Positions 1 to 5,045 of a stretch of 6,129 bases of DNA are shown here, one piece after another (within the stretch, counting starts at the first letter, position 1; each line of letters starts with the position of its first letter). Under the pieces are notes generated by a model. That model was not told where the DNA came from. It searched no databases and saw nothing but the letters and a program-made list of their open reading frames with translations. Source of the stretch: Candidatus Omnitrophota bacterium. Its GTDB lineage: Bacteria > Omnitrophota > Koll11 > Duberdicusellales > 4484-171. A program made the translations under genes and the position numbers. Location of the stretch: NCBI GenBank assembly GCA_021735115.1, contig JAIPHQ010000050.1:1-6129 (forward strand), read 5' to 3'.

Positions 1-860
1 ATTACTATCCCCTGGGGTTGGTTGACGCCCTTACTGCCAGATAAAACAACTACTCCTCTTTCTTCCCGGCAAATTATGCGGCCGGGAATACCACAATATA
101 CTTTTTTAGGAATTGAAGCTCTTTTTATCTTTAATTTTTCCCCTTGAAAATGAGTAAAAGCATTAGGGAACGGATCAGATAAAGCCCGAATAAAATTATA
201 CACGGCTTGTGAAGAATTATTCCAATTAATTTCACAATCTTCTTCTAAAATCTTATGATAAAAAGAGGCGTAGTTTAGGTCCTGTTCTTTAGCTTTTACT
301 TTGTCCTTTTCTATTAAATCTAAGGATTTTAGAGTAATCTCAGGGGTTTTTGCAAATATTTTTTTTAAAACTTCAACAACTGTATCGTCTTCTTCAATTG
401 ATACTTCTTCTTGTAAAATAATTTTTCCCTGATCAAAAGCCTCTTCAATATAATGAACAGTAACTCCTGCCGATTGCTCACCATTAATTAGTGCCCAATT
501 CACAGGAGAAAAACCAGCATATTTTGGCAACAAGGCATCATGTACATTAATCGCCCCTTTTTTTGCCAAGGCTGTCAAGTCAGGAGAAATCCAAGTCTCC
601 CAATCAGAAGAAATAATAACATCAGGATCAATATTTTTTATCTTGGCCTTTATTTCTGGACTATTAGCTTTTCTGGATTCTATAAGCGGTATACTTTTTG
701 ATTCAGCTAATTGCTTAACAGATTTATCTAAAAAAGAATTTTTATATGTACCTTTATCTTGAGAATGTGTAATAACCAGACTAACTTGATGGCTTGAATT
801 TAACAAACCTTCTAAGGCTGCATGACCCCACGTTTGAAAACCTAAAAAAACTATTTTCAT
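1..860 (-). CDS. Folate-dependent formyltransferase (Fmt/ArnA-like), 3' end cut by window
   Basis: The reading frame is open from an ATG at 860 to the left edge without a stop: 286 codons are visible, and probably a few tens of residues are missing. The N-terminus MKIVFLG begins a Rossmann-type fold. The formyl-transferase active site is complete: Asn105 and His107 in NVHDALLPKYAGFSP, and Asp143 in EEAFDQGKII, with the same spacing as the Asn/His/Asp triad of known Fmt and ArnA. From about residue 210 a C-terminal OB-like domain follows (INWNNSSQAVYNFIRALSDP, then GEKLKIKRASIP and a PGRII strand). The family moves a formyl group from 10-formyl-tetrahydrofolate to an amine, on Met-tRNA (Fmt) or on a sugar nucleotide (ArnA). 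The usual Fmt N-terminal signature (GTPEFA) is absent, and PVNWALINGE and RALSDPFP look more ArnA-like, so I give no symbol. It starts 24 nt after the AsmA-like gene, with no visible Shine-Dalgarno, and is probably co-transcribed with it. The family is secure; the substrate is not. Confidence 0.9.
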   Translation of the reverse strand, partial: MKIVFLGFQTWGHAALEGLLNSSHQVSLVITHSQDKGTYKNSFLDKSVKQLAESKSIPLIESRKANSPEIKAKIKNIDPDVIISSDWETWISPDLTALAKKGAINVHDALLPKYAGFSPVNWALINGEQSAGVTVHYIEEAFDQGKIILQEEVSIEEDDTVVEVLKKIFAKTPEITLKSLDLIEKDKVKAKEQDLNYASFYHKILEEDCEINWNNSSQAVYNFIRALSDPFPNAFTHFQGEKLKIKRASIPKKVYCGIPGRIICREERGVVVLSGSKGVNQPQGIV

Positions 861-884
861 TTTATATTTATTCTTATCTATTGA

Positions 885-2105
885 CTAATTGCTTTCTGGT
901 CCGGTAAAAATATCCTTTATTTTTCCTATTGTTTCTTTTATTGTATCAACAGTTGTTCCAATTGTGTCTTTTGGCATATCTTTTGCCTTGCCTATCCCCT
1001 CTTTGACAATATCTCCAGCTTTGTAAATTATTTGTTCGGTAATAAATTTGGGGCCCAGCGGTACCGATTCTTGCAGGCCTTTGCCCAACAAACTAAGATT
1101 TATTTCAGGTGCATCCATCTTTGTCTTTAACTTAAGATGAATTTGAGATTTTCCATTATCTTTTTTTAATAAACCAATAACAGTTTTAATCAATCTTTGC
1201 CGAGACAATTCTTTTTTATTTTCTTCTTTTAATTCAGTAAAGTTGATTTCCTCTAGAGATAAAAGATTATCGATTACAAGATCATTATTCTCTGCGGTAA
1301 TTTTTGAATTTAAAGATAAGATTGCTGTTTCAAGTCCTAAATTCTGCGGTTGCCAAACAGATGGATAGTATTGTGAAAAAGCACCATATTGGAATGAATC
1401 AATTTCTAAAACTACATCCATATTTTTATTGACAAAATCAACCCAGCCTTTTGCCTTAATTAACTCTTCTAAAGTTTTATCCATTGTCTCTACGGAAGAA
1501 ATAAAATCAATATTAAATTTGTTAAAATCCGGATAAGAAAAATTGTTAACCTTTAAATTTAAATCAGGAAAAGTTAAATCAATATTAGGCTTGCGGCTTT
1601 TATCTAAATATCTGATAGTACTATTTTTAAGATAAAAATCTTTTACTTTAATCGAAAACTCTTTTTTCTTTTTAATTTCCTTAGGAGTTTCTTCCTTCGC
1701 TAAACTTTCTTGAGATGATTCTTTTTTAGGCGTTTTAGGCTGACTAATAGCTGTTGCCGGATAAACAGGTTCAATTAAAAAATCCTCTTTTTCCTTCACT
1801 AGCTTAAAATTCAACCTATCAAAATAAACTCTATTTAACCGCAAAGATCGCTGAAAAGGATTAAAGCTTCCTAAAGAGATGGTAGCTTTTGCAAAAGATA
1901 GATCTCCTAAATTAAAATCGATAACTTCTAAAATAAAAGGGAAATCTAGGCTAAGTGAACCAATATCAGGCCTTAGGCCAAAATAATCCTCTATTTTATC
2001 GGCAGCTATATCTTTTCCTTTTATATTTATAAAAGCAAAAAGGCCAATATGTAAAACTGCAACGACAACCAAAAAAATTAATATTCCAATAAAAATTTTT
2101 TTCAT
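885..2105 (-). CDS. AsmA/DUF748-like membrane-anchored envelope protein
   Basis: This 406-residue protein has one N-terminal membrane segment (about residues 4-26, MKKIFIGILIFLVVVAVLHI onward) with no following signal-peptidase or lipobox motif. The body should therefore sit in the periplasm, anchored in the inner membrane. Residues about 45-115 and 150-350 are beta-rich with alternating hydrophobics (SLRLNRVYFDRLNFKLV; FSIKVKDFYLKNSTIRYLD), as in AsmA/DUF748 proteins, which are thought to shuttle or organise envelope lipids. A Lys/Glu/Ser/Pro-rich low-complexity linker (about 122-149) divides the two parts. The C-terminus (366-398) is three 11-residue amphipathic repeats. I chose the ATG at 2105 because it has a strong Shine-Dalgarno and starts at the membrane segment. 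An in-frame ATG at 2141 would add 12 hydrophilic residues, starts inside a DNA hairpin and has no ribosome site. The family call rests on fold-level pattern, not on a diagnostic motif. Confidence 0.7.
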   Translation of the reverse strand: MKKIFIGILIFLVVVAVLHIGLFAFINIKGKDIAADKIEDYFGLRPDIGSLSLDFPFILEVIDFNLGDLSFAKATISLGSFNPFQRSLRLNRVYFDRLNFKLVKEKEDFLIEPVYPATAISQPKTPKKESSQESLAKEETPKEIKKKKEFSIKVKDFYLKNSTIRYLDKSRKPNIDLTFPDLNLKVNNFSYPDFNKFNIDFISSVETMDKTLEELIKAKGWVDFVNKNMDVVLEIDSFQYGAFSQYYPSVWQPQNLGLETAILSLNSKITAENNDLVIDNLLSLEEINFTELKEENKKELSRQRLIKTVIGLLKKDNGKSQIHLKLKTKMDAPEINLSLLGKGLQESVPLGPKFITEQIIYKAGDIVKEGIGKAKDMPKDTIGTTVDTIKETIGKIKDIFTGPESN

Positions 2106-2110
2106 TTTAT

Positions 2111-2117
2111 CTCCTTT
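2111..2117 (-). promoter_or_regulatory. Shine-Dalgarno site that fixes the AsmA-like start
   Basis: On the minus strand AAAGGAG ends 5 nt before the ATG at 2105. This is one of only two strong ribosome sites in the window, and it decides the start against the upstream in-frame ATG at 2141. Confidence 0.85.
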
Positions 2118-2129
2118 GTTTCCTTTAGT

Positions 2130-2150
2130 GGGCGGGGACAAGCCCCGCCC
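2130..2150. repeat. GC-rich perfect palindromic hairpin (REP-like)
   Basis: GGGCGGGG (2130-2137) and CCCCGCCC (2143-2150) are perfect 8-base inverted arms around a 5-nt loop, ACAAG. AGT (2127-2129) and ACT (2153-2155) could add three more pairs across a 2-nt bulge. The GC-rich block stands out sharply from the AT-rich surroundings. It lies between the tRNA pair and the AsmA-like gene. No T-run follows on either strand, so it is not a standard intrinsic terminator. It may be an interspersed palindromic element or an mRNA-processing or stability hairpin; which one cannot be told from a single copy. Confidence 0.8.
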
Positions 2151-2159
2151 CTACTTATA

Positions 2160-2187
2160 GACTACGGACTATCGACTATTGACTTTA
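2160..2187. repeat. Four tandem 7-nt repeats (GACTAnn)
   Basis: Four head-to-tail heptamers are visible on the plus strand: GACTACG, GACTATC, GACTATT and GACTTTA. They end 1 nt before the encoded CCA end of tRNA-Arg and sit next to the GC-rich palindrome. A 9-nt segment of the array, CTATTGACT (2176-2184), recurs exactly at 878-886 across the stop codon of the AsmA-like gene. The function is unknown. The array could be slippage-generated DNA or the edge of a mobile palindromic element. Confidence 0.75.
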
Positions 2188-2188
2188 T

Positions 2189-2265
2189 TGGTGCGCCCGG
2201 CAGGAATCGAACCTGCAACCCTCGGCTTAGAAGGCCGATGCTCTATCCGATTGAGCTACGGGCGC
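2189..2265 (-). tRNA. tRNA-Arg(UCU)
   Basis: This is a complete cloverleaf read on the minus strand. The acceptor stem GCGCCCG/CGGGCGC pairs perfectly, with discriminator A and an encoded CCA (2189-2191). The D arm is GCTC...GAGC. The anticodon stem TCGGC/GCCGA carries loop CTTCTAA, giving anticodon TCT at 2229-2231. The T arm is GCAGG TTCGATT CCTGC. It decodes AGA/AGG. Its 5' end directly touches the 3' CCA of tRNA-Pro with no spacer, so the two must be processed from one precursor. Confidence 0.97.
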
Positions 2266-2343
2266 TGGTCGGGAGGGTGGGATTCGAACCCACGACCCCT
2301 TGCTCCCAAAGCAAGTGCGCTAGCCAAACTGCGCTACCCCCCG
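2266..2343 (-). tRNA. tRNA-Pro(UGG)
   Basis: This is a complete cloverleaf on the minus strand. The acceptor stem CGGGGGG/CCTCCCG includes one G-T wobble and starts with the C that is typical of bacterial proline tRNAs. Discriminator A and an encoded CCA (2266-2268) follow. The anticodon stem CTTGC/GCAAG has loop TTTGGGA, giving anticodon TGG at 2306-2308. The T arm is GTGGG TTCGAAT CCCAC. With U34 it can read all or most CCN codons. It is the first gene of the tRNA pair, about 110 nt downstream of the likely promoter at 2460-2487. Confidence 0.97.
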
Positions 2344-2385
2344 ATAAACATGAAATTATTTAGAATATACCTTAATGTTTATCGG
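2341..2385. repeat. 11-bp perfect inverted repeat at the tRNA-Pro 5' end
   Basis: CCGATAAACAT (2341-2351) and ATGTTTATCGG (2375-2385) are exact inverted copies separated by 23 nt of AT-rich DNA. The left arm includes the first three bases of mature tRNA-Pro. In the tRNA precursor the two arms would pair and sequester the RNase P cleavage region. The arms are plain to see; the role is inference. Confidence 0.75.
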
Positions 2386-2414
2386 CACTGAGCCAAATTC
2401 ATTGGCGAAGTGCC
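2384..2414. repeat. Hairpin with tandem G-A mismatch in tRNA leader region
   Basis: The outer stem is GGCACT/AGTGCC (2384-2389 with 2409-2414), the inner stem GCCAA/TTGGC (2392-2396 with 2402-2406), and the loop is 5 nt, ATTCA. The two stems are separated on the plus strand by GA facing GA, which as RNA could form tandem sheared G-A pairs. On the minus strand the same positions are TC/TC mismatches. It overlaps the outer arm of the 11-bp inverted repeat by two bases. Confidence 0.65.
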
Positions 2415-2423
2415 TAATCTTCA

Positions 2424-2448
2424 ATTTCCCACCTCCGAGGTGAGAAAT
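2424..2448. repeat. Hairpin ATTTC-CACCT / AGGTG-GAAAT
   Basis: Two 5-bp arm segments (2424-2428 with 2444-2448, and 2430-2434 with 2438-2442) surround a 3-nt loop. The single mismatch is C-A on the plus strand but a U-G wobble on the minus strand, so the fold is continuous if transcribed leftwards into the tRNAs. It lies just after the predicted transcription start. No T-run follows, so it is not an intrinsic terminator for thyX. Confidence 0.65.
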
Positions 2449-2459
2449 GATTATCAATT

Positions 2460-2487
2460 ATTATATCGGTATTTTATCGAGTGTAAA
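2460..2487 (-). promoter_or_regulatory. Sigma70-type promoter for the tRNA-Pro/tRNA-Arg transcript
   Basis: On the minus strand the -35 is TTTACA (2482-2487, 5 of 6 consensus), the spacer is 16 nt, and the -10 is TATAAT (2460-2465, perfect). Transcription would begin near 2453, giving a leader of about 110 nt before tRNA-Pro. I see no other good promoter between this and the tRNA gene. The AsmA-like and formyltransferase genes downstream have no clear promoter of their own and may depend on it. Confidence 0.65.
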
Positions 2488-2513
2488 GATATTTTATAAT
2501 ATAACTGTAAAAA

Positions 2514-3221
2514 TTACTTTTTTTGCGGATTTAGAGGGCAATCGTCAGCAGATTCAGGGCAAAAACCTAATTTTTTGCATTTTGCTCCAGCAGGAGAAAA
2601 AACTTCCGGTAAAACTTTTTTTGTAAAAATTAACATTTTTGTTGCCAGCTCTCTTATTTCCCATTGTGCTCTTAAACAAAGCCTTTCTGAGAAAAAATGC
2701 AAAAGTTGACGGCTATTCATAGTTAAGACAATCTTTGTTTGGCATCCTTGGGGAAGCAAAAAACGCAAATCTTGATTTATTTTTTCTTTATCTAAATTCG
2801 TATTTTTTTCTAAAATTTCCTGTATTTGTTTATATTTGTTTTTCAAATAATTTATAGATTCAATAAACATAGCCTCTGCTTCTTTATTGCTTTTTATCGC
2901 CTTAGGAACTACGAACTCGAAATCATCCATACCAACATAACGTTGGCTCTGTTGAGAATAAGAAGCAACTCTATGCCTAACTAATTGATGAGTACAAACC
3001 CGAGATAAACCTGTTGCAGAAAAAGTAAAGCTAACATGTTCTAGAGGGGAAAGATGGCCTCTTTTAACTAACTGACTGATAAATTTTTTTAATTTTTCTG
3101 AGGTTAATTTTTTCTGGTCAGTGTAAATCTTATAAGCAGACAGTTTTGAATAACATTGGCGTGCCGCTGAATAAATTACTTTTTTAGGATTGTTTGTATA
3201 AGATAATAACTTAACTTCCAT
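2514..3221 (-). CDS. thyX: FAD-dependent thymidylate synthase ThyX
   Basis: The 235-residue protein is full length for ThyX, the flavoenzyme that methylates dUMP to dTMP using methylene-tetrahydrofolate and NADPH in place of ThyA. The diagnostic ThyX motif RHRxxSxxxxSxRY is at residues 82-95 (Arg82-His83-Arg84, Ser87, Ser92, Arg94, Tyr95). A second conserved block, NSRQLLHFFSERLCLRAQWE (169-188), supplies substrate-binding residues such as Arg171. The C-terminal tail has three cysteines (Cys215, Cys221, Cys228, in KCKKLGFCPES and DCPL), like tails seen in other ThyX proteins. The start ATG at 3221 is 28 nt after the DUF6580 gene and has no Shine-Dalgarno. A TATAAT at 3238-3243 is present but lacks a matching -35, so co-transcription with the upstream gene is likely. 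No terminator is obvious after its stop. Confidence 0.97.
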   Translation of the reverse strand: MEVKLLSYTNNPKKVIYSAARQCYSKLSAYKIYTDQKKLTSEKLKKFISQLVKRGHLSPLEHVSFTFSATGLSRVCTHQLVRHRVASYSQQSQRYVGMDDFEFVVPKAIKSNKEAEAMFIESINYLKNKYKQIQEILEKNTNLDKEKINQDLRFLLPQGCQTKIVLTMNSRQLLHFFSERLCLRAQWEIRELATKMLIFTKKVLPEVFSPAGAKCKKLGFCPESADDCPLNPQKK

Positions 3222-3249
3222 GATCGATTAATAATAAATTATAAAGATT

Positions 3250-3744
3250 TTATACAGCTTGGTGGGCAAGCTTTGCTCTTTTTATGAAATATTCATAAGC
3301 GCCAAAGAAGATTAAGCCATAGGAAAAATTAGCTATAAGTGAGATTCTAAAAAAAGGTAAGGCGTTTATGTAACAACTGGTTAATCCGGCTAAAGTGAGC
3401 GGATACCAACCCATTAACCAAACACCAAAATTAGTAATTAAGAAAAATATAAATGAAGATGCTAAAGTGAATATTGCTGTGTTTGTAATTGTTTTTCTAG
3501 TTTGTAAGACTCTGCCTAAGAAATAAATTAAAACAATAGTTCCCCAAGTAAAAATTACAGTTTGATGTAACCCGACTATTAAGTCTGAACCTATAAAAAT
3601 TCCCAACGGCAGCAACCAACCATGCTTTTTCTTAAAATATACTCCAGAAAAGAGAGCAACAGCTGCAATCGGCGCAAAATTAGGTAGATGAGGAAAAAAC
3701 CTGGCAGATATTCCGATAATTATAAATAAAATTACAAACCACAT
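3250..3744 (-). CDS. DUF6580-family membrane protein, putative transporter
   Basis: This 164-residue, very hydrophobic protein has about five membrane segments (roughly 2-14, 22-36, 43-60, 63-79 and 88-112, with further hydrophobic stretches at 130-155). Marks of the family are RFFPHLPNFAPIAAVALFSG (15-34), the SDLIVGLH block (53-60) and LITNFGVWLMGWYPLTLAG (102-120), followed by INALPFFRISLI. Databases list such proteins as DUF6580 putative transport proteins; their shape recalls small vitamin-transporter S components, but no substrate is known. The ATG at 3744 has no Shine-Dalgarno and lies only 9 nt after the -10 box of its promoter. No partner ATPase is nearby. I am confident of the family by pattern, not of the function. 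Confidence 0.8.
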   Translation of the reverse strand: MWFVILFIIIGISARFFPHLPNFAPIAAVALFSGVYFKKKHGWLLPLGIFIGSDLIVGLHQTVIFTWGTIVLIYFLGRVLQTRKTITNTAIFTLASSFIFFLITNFGVWLMGWYPLTLAGLTSCYINALPFFRISLIANFSYGLIFFGAYEYFIKRAKLAHQAV

Positions 3745-3753
3745 AGTGTTTTC

Positions 3754-3781
3754 ATATTAGCAAATAATTATTTCTTGTCAA
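3754..3781 (-). promoter_or_regulatory. Promoter immediately upstream of the DUF6580 gene
   Basis: On the minus strand a perfect TTGACA (3776-3781) is followed by 16 nt and TAATAT (3754-3759, 4 of 6). It lies in the 46-nt gap after the phosphatase gene. The start would fall near 3747, leaving a leader of only about 3 nt before the ATG at 3744. It would drive the DUF6580 gene and thyX. Confidence 0.55.
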
Positions 3782-3790
3782 TATAATTTT

Positions 3791-4561
3791 CTAAAAATGT
3801 TTAGAGACAATCTCTGATATATGGTTATGAATACTTTTATTGGATGCAACATAGCCAATTGTCTTATAAGTAAGCGGCGCCTTTCTTAAGTCAGTTAACT
3901 TGCCTCCGGCTTCTTCAATTATGGCTACGCTTCCCGAAAAATCCCAAGGCCGATCGTGAAACTCCACTGAACAATCAAGAACTCCTTCTGCAACGTAGGT
4001 TAAGGTCCGAACTGAAGACCCAAACATTCTTATGTTAAAAACCTGTTTCGATAAATCCCCTAGAACACCTAACATAACTTTGGGGGAATAACGAATACTT
4101 GAATCAAATGCAATTGATGATTCCTTTAACTTGTCACAAGATGACACAAAAATTTTTTTATCATTTTTATAAGCACCCGAACCAGTCTCTGCCCAATATA
4201 ATTCATTGTCATTTGGCATGTAAACAACACCGCCAACAAATTTGTTTTTATGCACAATTCCAATTGAAACTCCAAAAATATTTATTTTTCTTATATAATT
4301 ATGAGTTCCATCTAAAGGATCTATAATCCAAAGATAGTCACTTTCTATATCTTTTTTACCATCTTCTTCACCAAGTATGCCGTGATTGGGAAATTTATCT
4401 TCAATCCTGCTTCGAATCATCGCTTCTGCTTTTTTATCTAACTCAGTAACTAAATTTCTGTCACCTTTAGCCTCCACATTGCAAACTTTCCCAAAATTAT
4501 CTAATAAAAAATCTCCTGCTTCCTTAGCTGCTGATATAGCTGTATCTAAAATTTCAGCCAT
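3791..4561 (-). CDS. Inositol-monophosphatase-family phosphatase
   Basis: The 256-residue protein has the length and motifs of the Mg2+-dependent IMPase/CysQ/FBPase fold. GEE (64-66) and WIIDPLDGTHN (78-88, with Asp81 and Asp84) provide the catalytic metal sites, and Trp206-Asp207 followed by EEAGG (216-220) provides the third. The usual small residues after the WD pair are replaced here (WDFSGSVAIIEEAGG), but the metal-binding Asp is kept, so it should be active. Substrates in this family include inositol phosphates, fructose-1,6-bisphosphate and PAP, and the sequence does not decide among them. The protein is cytosolic: no signal or membrane segment is present. It begins 12 nt after smpB with a very strong Shine-Dalgarno, and is likely translated from the smpB message. 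Confidence 0.93.
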   Translation of the reverse strand: MAEILDTAISAAKEAGDFLLDNFGKVCNVEAKGDRNLVTELDKKAEAMIRSRIEDKFPNHGILGEEDGKKDIESDYLWIIDPLDGTHNYIRKINIFGVSIGIVHKNKFVGGVVYMPNDNELYWAETGSGAYKNDKKIFVSSCDKLKESSIAFDSSIRYSPKVMLGVLGDLSKQVFNIRMFGSSVRTLTYVAEGVLDCSVEFHDRPWDFSGSVAIIEEAGGKLTDLRKAPLTYKTIGYVASNKSIHNHISEIVSKHF

Positions 4562-4567
4562 CTAACC

Positions 4568-4574
4568 CCTCCTT
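4568..4574 (-). promoter_or_regulatory. Strong Shine-Dalgarno in the smpB-phosphatase gap
   Basis: AAGGAGG on the minus strand overlaps the last base of the smpB TAA stop and lies 6 nt before the phosphatase ATG at 4561. The arrangement favours translational coupling or rapid re-initiation after smpB. Confidence 0.85.
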
Positions 4575-5020
4575 TAATAATTTTTCAGCCCTCGTTGAGC
4601 TTCTCTTTTTTCTGTTTTTTCTTTAAGCTTTCTTCTTTTATCATAAGTATGCCGGCCCCTAGCCAAAGCAACCTCGGCCTTGACTAAACCTTTTTTATTA
4701 AAATAAACTTTTAGCGGTACAATCGTTAACCCTTGTTGACTAATCCGGCCCATCAATTTTTTAATTTCTTTTTTATGTAGCAATAATTTTCTTCTTCTTT
4801 TTGGTTCACTTTTAAAGTAAGAGCTTTGGGCAAAATTTGGAATATGCAAATTATATAAATAAGCCTCTTCATTTTCAATCCGCGCAAAACTATCCTGCAG
4901 AGAGCAGCTTTTAGCCCGTAACGATTTTACTTCATCTCCCCGTAACTCAATGCCTGCCTCAAATACCTGGACAATTTGATAATCTCTTCTTGCTTTTTTA
5001 TTCTGGCCTACTATTTTCAT
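4574..5020 (-). CDS. smpB: SsrA-binding protein SmpB
   Basis: SmpB binds tmRNA and brings it to stalled ribosomes in trans-translation. At 148 residues it matches the family's usual length. Conserved blocks in order: NKKARRDY (7-14), GIELRGDEVKSLR (23-35), EPKRRRKLLLHKKEI (72-86), GLTIVPLKVYF (97-107), and KAEVALARGRHTYDKRRKLK (114-133), followed by a basic C-terminal tail that in the family enters the ribosomal mRNA channel. The ATG at 5020 lies 25 nt after the permease stop and lacks a clear Shine-Dalgarno, but the start is fixed by the conserved N-terminus. No tmRNA gene (ssrA) is visible in the window. The gene is probably part of the permease-smpB-phosphatase operon. Confidence 0.98.
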   Translation of the reverse strand: MKIVGQNKKARRDYQIVQVFEAGIELRGDEVKSLRAKSCSLQDSFARIENEEAYLYNLHIPNFAQSSYFKSEPKRRRKLLLHKKEIKKLMGRISQQGLTIVPLKVYFNKKGLVKAEVALARGRHTYDKRRKLKEKTEKREAQRGLKNY

Positions 5021-5045
5021 TTTTTATCGAAATTTTAATCTGATT

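Noticed and set aside
2106..2141. Upstream ATG adding 12 residues to the AsmA-like protein
   Set aside because: The extension is hydrophilic, precedes a normal N-terminal membrane anchor, starts in the loop of the GC palindrome and lacks a Shine-Dalgarno; the ATG at 2105 has a strong one.
2130..2150. Intrinsic terminator after the tRNA pair
   Set aside because: The stem is strong enough, but no T-run follows on the minus strand (ACTAAAGG follows) or on the plus strand.
2179..2391. Plus-strand 70-codon ORF
   Set aside because: It is the antisense readthrough of tRNA-Arg and tRNA-Pro. Peptides such as GIEPATLGLEGR and GWDSNPRPLAPKAS are known false proteins from the complement of tRNA genes.
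2424..2448. Intrinsic terminator of thyX
   Set aside because: The hairpin lies about 65 nt past the stop, after a likely promoter, and has no T-run.
3238..3243. TATAAT as a separate thyX promoter
   Set aside because: No acceptable -35 sequence is found 15-19 nt upstream, and such AT-rich hexamers are common by chance here.
4099..4326. Plus-strand 75-codon ORF
   Set aside because: It lies wholly inside the phosphatase gene on the opposite strand, has no recognisable motif and overlaps conserved catalytic codons.
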